Positions 22,276 to 34,395 of a stretch of DNA of 64,000 nucleotides are shown here, one piece after another (position 1 is the stretch's first letter; each line of letters begins with the position of its first letter). A program made the translations under genes and the position numbers. This stretch comes from Glandiceps talaboti (taxonomy: Eukaryota; Hemichordata; Enteropneusta; Spengelidae). The DNA is taken from the NCBI RefSeq assembly GCF_964340395.1, contig NC_135568.1, forward strand, positions 17,386,276 through 17,450,275, in the 5' to 3' direction. The notes beneath the pieces are model-generated. The model made no database searches. It was given only the letters and a program-made list of their open reading frames with translations, and was not told where the DNA came from.

Positions 22276-25256
22276 CATCTTAACGTCATTGTATCATATT
22301 AAAGACTTTGCGTAATACCAAGCTTGAGGTGAATCCTCATTGCAAGTGATGGTTAAGCATCCTTCAGGAAGTAGAATACTGTGAGTACCTTTTGAATATG
22401 CAGTAAACATTATGCCACAAACTATATTAACTCAGTTTATACCCCTTAACTTCAAACTCAGTCACACTTACAATTAGTCATGTTTCAACTGTGTTCAAGT
22501 GATTTTTTTCTTTTTAAAGAAAATCTTTGAACCCTATCATTGCGTTGCAAGTTAAAAATGTTAAAGCATAAAAATCATGTACATTTGAATTGCAATCAGT
22601 TAAGCAATAAATATATTCATCCACAGTCCCTTCATCTTTCCTCTACAAAGAGATTTTTGGACAGCTAACATATGGATTTAATGCACCGCAAAGCTAAATC
22701 ATCGTACTTTTTCCATTAATCCCTGACACCTCACCAATAAATCATTTACTCTGACTTTAATCTTGTTGCAAGTGTACACCACTTTAAACATTTCGTTTTC
22801 ACACTCGACTTGTGAGCATACCTTGTATCACACACTTTAGACGGTTGATATCTGACAGTAGACTTAATCCCAACCCTCCTTCCTGACAATTAAAAAGTGA
22901 CTCATATTGGACTTCTCTCGGAGGAAAATTTAATGAACAATTTAGAAGGCTTCACACCTAACATTCACATGTACTCTTCTGTTTGTACTTACTCATCAAT
23001 TGGCAAACCTTAGGGAATTATCTTGCATGTTCTATTTCATCAAAACAGAAATGAATGTGAAAGACTCTGTGTCTATTGCTCCTTCAAGACAAAATCCAAT
23101 TTGAGTGGTAAAACATCTTACATTAAGAGTTTTCACTGCAACTAAACAGGTGAGCTCAAAGAAGAGAGTAGGTACTTAGTATTTTTAACACTGTTTGTCA
23201 GTCAGTGTGCCCTCTAGTATAAAAAGACATTTTTTTTGTTGCAGTTCAAAATGATAAAAAACTTGGTTTCCATGTAATTGGCAAAGGGAGTGAGGGTATA
23301 GGGGAATGCAAAGTCTTGGTGCATGACAATGTATTGGTGTGTGTCAGTAAATCCTCACATTGACTTCTATGTAACACTGTTATTAATCTTAAATCTGACA
23401 CTTATACTATACTATACACTATACAAAAAGTCATATTTTACCATGTCTTTCCACCGGGGTAAATCTTGAACAGAGAATGTATAAATGTGGTGAGTATGAG
23501 ATGAAGTTCCACCTTTGATTTACCAAGGGTGATCTCTCCTCTGGGGGCTGTAGACAGTCAAAAGTGGTACTGTATCTCGTACTACCCCTGGACAGCCATG
23601 GTGGTTAGGTGGGTCACAAGTAGGGTAAAGGTTGGGTAAAGGTGGGTAAATTGGACTGTTCGTGTAGTGAAAAATACAAGAATGTTGTATTTTTTCACTC
23701 TTCTTTACATTATACTTCACCATTTAAACATTTCACTACATTTCAACTTCAATTTCAGTACGCACTTAAAATTTTGAATTACTTTTTGCCACAAAGAATT
23801 CCTCTAAACCTTCTTTGAAAATGATGGAATTGTTTAACTTGTCAAAATGTCACCACTAATCTCTCATTAGTCAGTACAATTACAGTTACGATTTCTAAAT
23901 GTTCCTGAACTACTTCCGTTTTGCATTCATTGCCAGACATGTCTACAATTTTTTAATTTAAGTACAGACTTTGATTGAATACTTATCATAGAAAATGTCA
24001 ACTGTAAAAGGTTTGTATGGGCTACATCAGCCTGCAACCACCAGTTGATGAAGTTATGCTAATCTAAGATTTACAAATATGTCTAAAGTTCATTGCAGTC
24101 ACCAAACTTTTTTCCACAATGGCAAATTGTGAATAATATTGATATCCCCCTCCACAGATGCTTAGGTTTATGTTAAAAGTATAATTAGACTAGATACATC
24201 CAAGTCTATCATGAATCTGTCCCACTTTGACTGGCTGATCCTGCCTACCAACATAGATGCATTAATATTCAGATCACGTGATGTCATCATGCAGTGAAGT
24301 CATTTAACACAGCTGGTAGATTTAAAACCCAGTAAGAATTTTGTTGATATTGATATTTCATTCAAGTAAATTATATTGAAAATCTTGGCATCTATTGATG
24401 AGACATTAGTTGAAATCTACCGGTGCAAGGATCTAGGAATCGCATAAATCCTGGACTCTAAAACACAAATTTGTATTTGACTCGATGATAATGATTTGTT
24501 GAAATGCTTCCTGTCCACCTGGTATAACATATTGCTTTTACAGAAATAATATTTCAGGATAGCAAACATTCATACAATAGTGCACCTGTGAACAGATACA
24601 TCAATTTGCACTATATATAACACTTGAGGTTTGTCTTACAAAATAGATACGTAACTGACTGCAACTAAAGCACTATATATGTAGATTCAGCTTAATTTTC
24701 CTTGTAAGATAAAAAGCATCTTTGAAGAGATTCTTCAAGGTCAGAGTTCAATGTCATTCATCTAATTTAACTTGACACTAGGATCATATTATGGTTCTTA
24801 GAACTTCCCCTAGGGACAGTTATAATGTATAGTCTGTTATTTTTATATTTATACAATATACATGCACCATCATGAGCCTGAATGTCTGATGCAAGTGGTG
24901 TCAATAACAAAATGATATACACAAGTTATATGAACAGACATTTTGGTTGATATATGAGTAAGTTTTGTAAAGGTTGCAGTCCACAAAACAGACATAGTTC
25001 ATGATGTTTTCACTGTACATGCACACTGGCAAGTGAGAAACTGCAGCTATTAATTCTTGACGATACAATTTGTGTTCATTTTAGGGGTCTAGTTTTCCTA
25101 TTTTTCTAAACTCCATACTTTTGATGGAAATATCTTTTTTGGACTGTCATTCATGAACGTTCTGCATGCTTGTCTTCAAACTTAAACAATTCTCTATCAA
25201 TCGAGGCATGCAAACTTAATTGCTATAGACTTTGTCTACCATTAATACCAGGTACA
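22276..25256. other. Unique-looking DNA; G-tract cluster at 23611-23646
   Basis: AT-rich for most of its length. At 23611-23646 four GGG tracts lie within 36 bases, with spacers of 9, 8 and 7, a marginal G-quadruplex candidate on the + strand. No gene or transposon recognised. Confidence 0.5.
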
Positions 25257-25646
25257 TTATAAATACAGATATAGGCTATGATAAAACTGTTTTATGTCAT
25301 AACCTGATGGTGCTGTGTATGTTGTAGTTTTGTCATGAAAACATGCTTCTTTGAGGAAAAACCTTAAATTCTGGAAAGGGCCCCTTAAATTAAGGATCAT
25401 CACAGATCTGGGAGTTGTATAGTGATCTATGTCTTTAGGCAGTATAGATCTTGTGTCCTGTCGGATATGAAAGTCAACGGTTACCCTACCTTGCATCTGA
25501 TGGTTACTAAAAATAGACATGACAAGGTGAGATGAGATGAGAGAAAGCTGCTCACAGGACTTGAATTTAACTTCTATTCCTGGTAATCGAATTTTCAGAT
25601 TCAGCCATGTGCATTGTTTCAGCCACAATATTCTATTGATTTCCAT
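25257..25646 (-). other. Unrecognised 129-codon open frame, probably chance
   Basis: The second longest frame outside tandem repeats. It starts MEINRILWLK and ends KQFYHSLYLYL, with no signal peptide, cysteine pattern, catalytic motif or compositional regularity. A short TTYTA peptide is shared with an antisense frame at 27085-27345, based on weak nucleotide similarity between 25300-25330 and 27220-27255. A few frames of this length are expected by chance in DNA of this composition, so a real gene is unlikely. Confidence 0.15.
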
Positions 25647-25922
25647 TACTCTGATAGACTACCACCTTATATATTTGATAGTCGAGATATGATGTTTTGC
25701 AGTCCATGTGCTCTGGACAACTGCTCACTTTAAGTACGGTTTATTTGATGATACATTTCACATGACTTGAATGACAAAATACATAAAATATGTTTCAATC
25801 TTTCAAAGGTGAATTTAAACCCTCTTCTGTATAAATAATACATATTATTTATTGAACTATACCAAAATATTAATAATAAAATGCACATGTTCAAAATCAA
25901 TCTAGATTTATTGATATATGAC

Positions 25923-27005
25923 TCAATAAAACATTTCTTCTCATCTGTCAACTCTCACACAAACTGTTCAACTTGTTACTCTATAAAACATTTCTTTTTA
26001 TCTGTCAACTCTCACACAAACTGTTCAACTTGTTACTCTATAAAACATTTCTTTTCATCTGTCAACTCTCACACAAACTGTTCAACTTGTTACTCTATAA
26101 AACATTTCTTTTCATCTGTCAACTCTCACACAAACTGTTCAACTTGTTACTCTATAAAACATTTCTTTTCATCTGTCAACTCTCACACAAACTGTTCAAC
26201 TTGTTACTCTATAAAACATTTCTTTTCATCTGTCAACTCTCACACAAACTGTTCAACTTGTTACTCTATAAAACATTTCTTTTCATCTGTCAACTCTCAC
26301 ACAAACTGTTCAACTTGTTACTCTATAAAACATTTCTTTTCATCTGTCAACTCTCACACAAACTGTTCAACTTGTTACTCTATAAAACATTTCTTTTCAT
26401 CTGTCAACTCTCACACAAACTGTTCAACTTGTTACTCTATAAAACATTTCTTTTCATCTGTCAACTCTCACACAAACTGTTCAACTTGTTACTCTATAAA
26501 ACATTTCTTTTCATCTGTCAACTCTCACACAAACTGTTCAACTTGTTACTCTATAAAACATTTCTTTTCATCTGTCAACTCTCACACAAACTGTTCAACT
26601 TGTTACTCTATAAAACATTTCTTTTTATCTGTCAACTCTCACACAAACTGTTCAACTTGTTACTCTATAAAACATTTCTTTTCATCTGTCAACTCTCACA
26701 CAAACTGTTCAACTTGTTACTCTATAAAACATTTCTTTTCATCTGTCAACTCTCACACAAACTGTTCAACTTGTTACTCTATAAAACATTTCTTTTCATC
26801 TGTCAACTCTCACACAAACTGTTCAACTTGTTACTCTATAAAACATTTCTTTTTATCTGTCAACTCTCACACAAACTGTTCAACTTGTTACTCTATAAAA
26901 CATTTCTTTTTATCTGTCAACTCTCACACAAACTGTTCAACTTGTTACTCTATAAAACATTTCTTTTCATCTGTCAACTCTCACACAAACTGTTCAACTT
27001 GTTAC
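25923..27005. repeat. 57-bp satellite array, 19 copies
   Basis: Nineteen head-to-tail 57-bp units (1083 bp) with almost no divergence. Unit landmarks are aaaacatttctttt, catctgtcaactctcacaca and aactgttcaacttgttactc. The first unit differs most (actcaataaaac and ttctcatc). Units 2, 13, 17 and 18 share a C-to-T change (ttttta for ttttca). Both array edges carry actcaat, suggesting the seed boundaries. Because 57 is 3 x 19, two + strand phases are stop-free (25881-27020 and 25973-27148), giving 19-residue peptide repeats. There is no signal peptide or promoter and the flanks are AT-rich unique DNA, so these are by-products of the period rather than supported genes. The near identity implies recent expansion or efficient homogenisation. 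Confidence 0.98.
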
Positions 27006-27314
27006 TCAATTATAGCATAACAACAAATCTGGTCAACTATGAACAAAGAAGATTCATCACTAAGATTTGGAATAAAAAAAGGTACTACCATATGAAAAAA
27101 ATCCAACTCAAGGACCATACAGATAGTGAATGTACCCATTTTATATAATCTCGAAATTCAGAATCTTCAATATAATAGTAACAAGTCATTGTGAATGACA
27201 TAGCCCCGCTATGATCAGGTTTTAAGGAACTGGCAGTATATGTTGTCATTTTCTTGATATCACTACTCTGATAACAGAACAACACTTGTGAACCTAAATC
27301 AAACAGACTTAGAT
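27006..27314. other. Nothing recognised
   Basis: Unique-looking flank of the satellite. The antisense frame at 27085-27345 has no recognisable domain. Confidence 0.5.
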
Positions 27315-27392
27315 ATGTTGTGTCTGCTCGTTGGACATGGAACACGCCTACTCATGTTGTGTCTCTTCGTTGGGCATGGGACAAGCCTTCTC
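27315..27392. repeat. 39-bp tandem duplication
   Basis: Two adjacent 39-bp copies starting at 27315 and 27354 (atgttgtgtct.. ttcgttgg-like core and catgg(a/g)acacgcct-like end) with about five differences. Slightly more GC-rich than the flanks. Confidence 0.8.
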
Positions 27393-27584
27393 TTCAAGAT
27401 GACGTGATGGAATAAACCATTCAACAATAAAGGATGGGCCGGGGGCGGGGGACCTGTTCAAGCATGTCTGAGTTATGGCTTTGGACATGAAAACTGCACC
27501 AACAAAATACAAATGTACAATTTCTTGCTTGACCTTGTATAGGTACATAGCATATGTTGGTATCTTTTAAAAGCTCAAATGTCT

Positions 27585-27611
27585 TGTGTGTGTGTGTATA
27601 CATGTATATAT

Positions 27612-27689
<78 letters not shown>

Positions 27690-27705
27690 CCACACACGCA
27701 CACAC
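27585..27705. repeat. Compound (TG)n-(TA)n-(CA)n tract
   Basis: tgtgtgtgtgtg (27585 on), then tatacatgtatatatt, then about 70 bp of pure TA to 27680, then cacacacaccc and cacacacgcacacac to 27705. TG on the left and CA on the right are complementary in inverted order around the self-complementary TA tract, so the whole segment is one imperfect palindrome. Confidence 0.95.
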
Positions 27706-28750
27706 GATGTATTTTCATAATGGGGTTTATATAAATTGTTCAAATCCTTTAATCTATAATCTCCTCAAAGATTTACTTTTTGTAAGGATACGTGTAAACA
27801 TTACAACAATTATAATTATATAAATGATGTCTTATAATAATTCTTGCTACGGTTAGTCATTTCCTCATTTCATATGAACTTTTGCATGTAATTGCTTCTT
27901 AATGCATTTAAGATGAACTGGTTTATCCAATTTTAGTAATGTCTCAGATGTCGAGTCTCGGGATAGCAATTAGGATACTTACTCTAGAATAATGTCCTTG
28001 TTATATTATTATGTCATTTTCTCCAGAAAATGTCACAGTTTAGATGAAAATGCATGTCAGACTAGAGTGGAGAGTACTTTAATTGTCATACATATGTACA
28101 TCAGGATACAACATCATCTCATGCAATTCTTAGTATTAGTAAACACATTTTGCTTCAAACCACAGGGTCAAAATACCACAACAAGATCAACTGATTTGAT
28201 TCGAAAATTTTTCTCCCTGTTAAATATTTAGAACAAAGAATAGAATACAGATAGTATAAAGGCAAACTTTGTGTAGCACCAAAATCCAAAATACTATTGT
28301 AAACAAAATTTGTCTTTAAACACACAAACGAAAGACGGAAGGAATTATTATCTAATATATAAGATGATGGAATAATATTTTACAAAGTTAGGATGAAAGT
28401 CAGAGAATCTACCACACATCTCAGTACTCAACTATATTTTTATATATTATTCAAATTTTGGAGATTGTAATCAGAAATCCTTAAATTTGTCATTGTCGTA
28501 CTTTTAATTTGGAGATATGGTAATTTTTAAAACCACATTTTTTATACTTAAACAATCTGACTACTCTTGTTTCTTCTTTAATCATTATATAATTCAGTAT
28601 ACCATAATAATTGCAACAAATTCTTCTGACTGTACAACTAGAACAAAGAGAACATTTTGGTAATTGTTAACAATAATGATAATTATTAATTTAAAATTTA
28701 AAATGTTTTAGGCTATGTACACTCTTTTTTTTAATGCTCATGCCTTTTAA
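27706..28750. other. Nothing recognised
   Basis: AT-rich DNA between two simple-repeat tracts. The frame at 27992-28231 is unremarkable. Confidence 0.5.
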
Positions 28751-28751
28751 G

Positions 28752-28783
<32 letters not shown>
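28751..28783. repeat. (GTT)n microsatellite
   Basis: Eleven uninterrupted gtt units, the complementary motif to the (CAA)n tract at 6961. Confidence 0.95.
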
Positions 28784-28885
28784 CTTTTATTCTGTATATG
28801 TTTGTAAAAGTTTTGCATTTTATGTACTCATTTTAATTTTTTTACTAAACAGACATTTCCTGTGAAGGATTAATACAGTTTTAAA

Positions 28886-29168
28886 TGTATTGCATTGCGT
28901 TGTATTGTATTGTATTGTATTGTGTTGTGTTATATTATATTGTGTTGCATTGTGTTGTATTGTATTTTATTGTATTATATTGTAGTGTGTTGTATTGTGT
29001 TGCATTGTGTCGTATTGTATTTTATTGTATTGCATTGTATTATGTTGTGTTGTGTTGCGTTACATTGCATTGCATTGCGTTGTATTTGTGTTGTTGTGTT
29101 TTGTGTGGTGTGGTGTGGTGTGGTGTTGTGTTGTGTTGTGTTGTGTTGTGTTGTGTTGTGTTGTGTTG
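28886..29168. repeat. Pentanucleotide array (TTGTN)n
   Basis: About 283 bp of 5-bp units: ttgta, ttgca, ttgtg and ttata types in the first 200 bp, then a short gtggt segment (29104-29124), then pure gttgt to the end. The + strand is almost entirely T and G. It opens several overlapping frames rich in Cys/Val/Leu/Ile/Tyr and an antisense Thr/Gln/His/Asn-rich frame, none of which are genes. Unit types form blocks, which suggests successive local expansions. Confidence 0.95.
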
Positions 29169-32100
29169 AAGAATAATTAAATACCATTCTCACTACCAAA
29201 ATGTATTGATTGATAAGTAAATCCTCTGTATAGACAGACAGTTTGCATAATACACACAAGACATGGATACTGCCCTCAATAAACAATCACCTAATAATTA
29301 ATGTACACCAGGTCCAATATTTTAAAATATGCACTGAGTCTCCTGTTATACTATAAATGATTGATAATAAATGTGGTTTAAAATTTGCACACTGTGGGGT
29401 GTCTGTTATTACTTAGAAATTATATATTATACAATATAAATCTGAATGCTAATATTAGCATGAGAGGATAATGTTTGCTACTTTGTGTCATAGTGTAGTA
29501 CTTATATATGCTAATTAATCAGTCATTTTATAGGTTTTGCAAATCCTAATAACAGGAAGGTGTAAATCTCTTAAAAACTCAACTACAATGGACATTATAA
29601 TTCTATTTGAGAACATGGGTGAAATATGACTCAGGACCTTTACACTGATTTGATATCCTATTCCTAACTGCCTACAGCAAACACACTCTTAATACACAAT
29701 CTTGCTGTTTAACACACGGATATACTCATTAATAACGGTTACTACAAGCAAGTAAATACACTGGAGTTGTTCTGTGGAATGAATGACTCAGACACAACAA
29801 AATTTAATTTAATAATTATCAAACAAATTGAATAGTACATGACGATTGTAATGCCCATGAATAACGAAAAGACTACAAACACCTGTTGATTCTAATGTCA
29901 GGGACACAGAATCAACTCTTCTTCTACTCAACAAAAAACAACAACAACTAATCCGTAATGTACCTGTCTGCACAATTTGATATGACATGAGCTTTCAACT
30001 AACTAAGATAGACACAAACTAAAACTATTGTTGTGACATGCTGATATAAACTATTGAATGGACATACATGTAGGTTTAACCCTTTCATGACTAGAGACGA
30101 GTTTTAAATAATATGGGGATCCAATTTATATGACTATTTTCATAATTACAATAAGATTACTTTATTAGGAAGTAACATTTCTTTAATTCCAGTTTAAAAT
30201 GAAGTTGATATATGCCAAAAACTTACATAAAACAAGAATTTTGTCCAAACAATTTTGGCGGGAATGTTTTCAGTATTGAAGGGGTTATTGTACTCACACT
30301 GGGATGGCATTTCTGATGACTTCCATAATCTTACAGTACACATTTTTAATGGCCTCTGATATTTAAACTATCTGGATTACAGGATGTCTAAAAACACAGC
30401 TTATTAGAAATGTGTGTGTAATATGTAACACATCACACAACAATAGATTTAGTTTGTGTCTATAGTTAGCTGAAAACTCAGTTTCAACTATCATACATTA
30501 CTACTACTTGCCAAAATATAGTCGTTCTAGTCCCCAGGCCTACAATCTTGACTTAGGGTTTTAGGACAATCTAGGTTGGCATGCCAATTTCAGTGGATAT
30601 AAGCTAGCAGCAATGTGCAGACATGCATGACAAGTTGATAGGGGTTCAAGAAAGTCATGTAGCACTTTGGGGTGAACAAGAATAGATTTTAAAGACAAAG
30701 TTCTGCTTAGGAGTACATGTCAAAAACAGTTGTCTGGCAGACATATAGAAAATGTTTGTTTTTTCTTAATAAACACTGCCTCTTTTTGGCTCTGCAAAGA
30801 AGATAAATGCTGGACTGAATCAAGGAGAGATAAAAGAGGAGAAGTGGGGGGAAGTCTTGACTATCATCTAATACATAATATGTATGTCTACTAAGTCCCA
30901 TGATGAGGCAATGGTGGGACACTGCTAGAACAGTAAAGGTGAAACAGCATTTTAATTTGGTGTGTATTTGTAATCACACAAACATTATGTAATGTAAAAT
31001 CATGAAATAACTTCACAACTCAAAGTTTATGAAAATACTTTTATTTGCTGTAGTGTTGTTCCTATTTAAGACAGGAAAAGGAAAGATTTGTCACAATATT
31101 GTATGCCACAATTAACCTGATGGGTTGAATTATAGACATTTTATTGCCTGTCATGAGAACCAATGTCATTAATCATAATCTAACAGAAACAGTTTTTTGA
31201 ATGGTTAACTGAGCTAAATTACTTCATTAATATTGCTGTATACACTATACAATATAGTTTGGCTATGCCTAATGAACACACTTATAAACTTTGACAAATT
31301 TGTTCCACCTCAGGGCAAAAGACGGTGAAGCACCTGAACAGATATTTGATTACTTAGTAGGAATCCCCAGTGAAATGAACAAAAATAGATTGTCCTTTTA
31401 TCAATGTTATTTATGCTCACAAGCAATTAGACTTTTCTTAACAGATGGTGCATTACCCTTAAGATGATGAGAAATACAACGGTACAAAGCTCATGTATTT
31501 GTACCTTCTAACTTTCATCCAATCAAATTCAAGTATTAAAGAGCCTTCAAACTCATGAATAATTATGTCTGTAGTTAAATTTAAGGTCAATTGTGCAATT
31601 AAGATTATTAATTCTAGAGCTTTACAAGTTTTGCTGGAAAATTTAGAATCTCTGGAAACAGACATGGTAAAAATATATAAAAAAGTTGTTTCTACCTTAA
31701 TTCTATGAATCATAATTGTTAATATTTTTTTTAAAAGTTCTACATGAATAGCTTATTTTGGTATACTTTCAGAAAGTAATTAATATATTTGCAATAGTCT
31801 ACACTCTAATCAAATGAGTATAAATGAAAAAATATAACTGAGTATAACTAACCTGCAAAAATTGCATAATTCATAGCATGTATATAACATATAAAATCTG
31901 AGAAACCAGTGGTATGCAAAAACATGGTAATCATAGACACACAATGTATAATGATGAATTTGTAACTGTATATGTTATACTTTGAGTATTCTACTGACTT
32001 CATGTTGAGATTAGTAATTGAAAACTACTGATAGGAATAATAGAATGTATTTATCATTCTCAGTATGTCTGTGTTTTTAAGTGCAAAGTTCAATGAGTAC

Positions 32101-33069
32101 GAAAGGCCATGAAGAAAACTAAATTTAGGTACATGAAAATTAAACTTGTTGTTATTTAACAATCTATCATTGCCAGCTGGTTTGTTGATAAGTTCACAAA
32201 GTCAACTATTCTGACATTAAAATGTGGTTGAACTATCAAACACTTGATTTGAATAACAATCATGCCCTAGGTAATGAAGCTGGCTACCTGGTAGGAGACT
32301 AGACAACTTCAATCATCTGTGGATCATGGCTGCATGGTTTTATATTCCTCAGGAAATTGTGAATAGGGTCTTGTTAGTACATGTAGATCTATATCACTGT
32401 GACACCCATCAGGGGCAATATTAAATGTATGTCTGCGCCTACAGCTTCACTTTTCAGAATATAGCTACATTAATATTCTTCATCATTCCCGAGTCTTATT
32501 AAAAACTTACAGGCCATAACAGAGAACATTCACACTAAAATTAAATGCAAAGAAAGTAAAACTAAATTGAGGCAATTCAATTTTGTGAGGGTGATGATGA
32601 TGTGTGTGTGTTTTGGTCCATTTCTTGATTAATAGCATGCTGTATATTCACTACACATTGAAGTTGCTAAGGAACATGCATACCAAACATACCATACACT
32701 AGGCTTTATCAGCCAAGAACTATTTATGAATTCCATTCAGTACATACCACTTATATTCATATCTACACAACCACTCAGTCATGGTTGCTATATACCTACT
32801 ACATATCTACCAGCATTTACCTCAGTTACTTAGACTAGTACGTTCAAGTAGATTTGCCAATAGGCTCCTACTGGAAATTTATCATGTATATATTCAATAT
32901 GCCATTTTCTGTCGTTTTGAGAAAGAGTGTGTTTGTTTTATCAATGAATGTCACCCTATATCCTACGGTGAACTCAGTATTTACAATACCAATTACAGCA
33001 TAGGTACTTTCAAGTAGAGTAAGAGGCTGTTATTAAATATTACTTATGTGCATTATAAAATACAGATTT
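29169..33069. other. Long featureless AT-rich stretch
   Basis: About 3.9 kb in which I find no array, transposon end or convincing coding frame. Frames at 30707-30922, 31459-31713 and 32781-33017 are short and unrecognisable. Confidence 0.5.
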
Positions 33070-33345
33070 CTCATTTTTTTAATCATTTTATCTATCTCTA
33101 ACTATGATTTATAGTACTCTAATGTGGAATTGCTCCATAATTTCTATTTTTCCATTGATTTATTTTTAAAAGTTGATGTTTTCAAAATAATTATTTCTAA
33201 ATCATTGTCATTTTTAATCATCTGCTATCTCTAACTACATTTGTATAATATGGAAATATTCTCATTCTTTCTTTTTTCCATGAATGAATTTCAAATTTTT
33301 AAAAATGCAAGTTTCTAAATTTTCTTCATTTTTACTTTTCTATAA
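33070..33345. repeat. Diverged direct duplication, about 136 bp period
   Basis: ttttttaatcattttatcta plus tctctaact at about 33074 recurs as tttttaatcatctgctatct plus ctaact at 33211. Each is followed after 60-70 bp by a ttttccat(t/g) segment, then aaattttt-like DNA. Low-complexity T-rich background makes the exact limits uncertain. Confidence 0.5.
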
Positions 33346-34325
33346 CTTAGAAATGTAAGGGAAAACACATGCATATATACCTCCAGGCATATGTTCAACG
33401 TTGCATGCCACCACGGATATAACAACCCACGTACATTTCCGATTGCGGAAAGCTCCTGAAGCTATCATTATATGATTATCCGTAACATAATGTTAATATC
33501 TTTTTAAGAAAATGAATCTAAGGAGACATTGAAGATCAAACCATTCTGGACAAAAAAGGAGATGTCACAACTTTCCAAAATATGATAACATTCTTCAATA
33601 CTCCCCAAAATTTCAACAAATTTATTCATATTCATATGGTTGTAAGAATAGTGTATGACAAACACCGGATAAATTAAGTCAAACTGTATTGCATATGGCA
33701 GCACTTTATAGATTTGAACATTTTGAACTTCTCCACCTCAGGAAAAAATCCCCTACAATTGAATGTTATTCAACAAATATTGCTGCTATAAGAAGGTTTT
33801 TGTCTGTTTCTTTTGTATTAATACAAGACATTCAGGGGTTGAAAATTTGTCTTCAAAGAGTTTAAAGAATATTCAAATTTCCCATACATTGCCATCCATT
33901 ATTTGACAAACATTTTGAATTCTATTCTAATTTTTTGTAAAATATAGGTTGACGTTTTCTTGAATGAAATAAGAGCAAAAGTTTCAAATTTTAATTTTAT
34001 TCTTTTTAGCTTAAACTGAAAATATTGCACAAAATTATTCATTATCAACTGTCTAATATAGAAATGAAAATTTGCATTGCATATCAGTGACAGACATGCA
34101 ACTGGGGAACACTCATGGGTGACACCATTTATTGCCCTAGATAAATTCAAACATTTCCTACCAGTGAAATTAAATGGTCCCAATGCAGAAGAATAGTCCT
34201 AAAAATAGTATTTAATTGGTTTATAAATCTCTACTGTTACCTGCTGAATAAATAAAGAACTAAAAAATAATGTTCCTAATCTCCAATGTGTATTTTTACT
34301 CTTTATTGGCTCTCCTGTTTTTGAT
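33346..34325. other. Nothing recognised
   Basis: AT-rich unique-looking DNA. Antisense frames at 33504-33704 and 33899-34183 are not recognisable. Confidence 0.5.
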
Positions 34326-34329
34326 AGCT

Positions 34330-34395
34330 CTTAAAATAGACTGTCTGTGCACAGTTGAAACGTTGGGATTCAAATAAAGAAGTTTTCACTCAAGT
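34330..34395 (+). mobile_element. Possible Penelope-type 3' end fragment
   Basis: The segment runs agactgtctgtgcacagt (short inverted repeat ctgt..acag), then tgaaacgttgggattcaaat and aaagaagttttcactc. A short stem followed by GAAACGTT and AAATAAAGAAGTTTT is a configuration I associate with 3' ends of Penelope-like elements in animal genomes. No coding region is attached. Identification is from motif memory only. Confidence 0.35.

Noticed and set aside
23611-23646. Telomere-like or strong G-quadruplex sequence
   Set aside because: Only four GGG tracts with 7-9 base spacers, no regular TTAGGG period; marginal and left as a remark.
25923-27005. CRISPR array
   Set aside because: Units are contiguous head-to-tail copies without unique spacers, in an animal-type sequence. 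The same holds for the arrays at 41.0, 48.0 and 51.4 kb.
25881-27148. 379- and 391-codon open frames as repeat proteins
   Set aside because: Both lie in the 57-bp satellite; a period divisible by three keeps any stop-free phase open. Two different phases are open at once, there is no signal peptide or upstream exon signal, and the ends run into random sequence.
28885-29286. Cys/Val-rich and Thr/Gln/His/Asn-rich proteins
   Set aside because: Artefacts of the pentanucleotide array, with several overlapping open phases on both strands.
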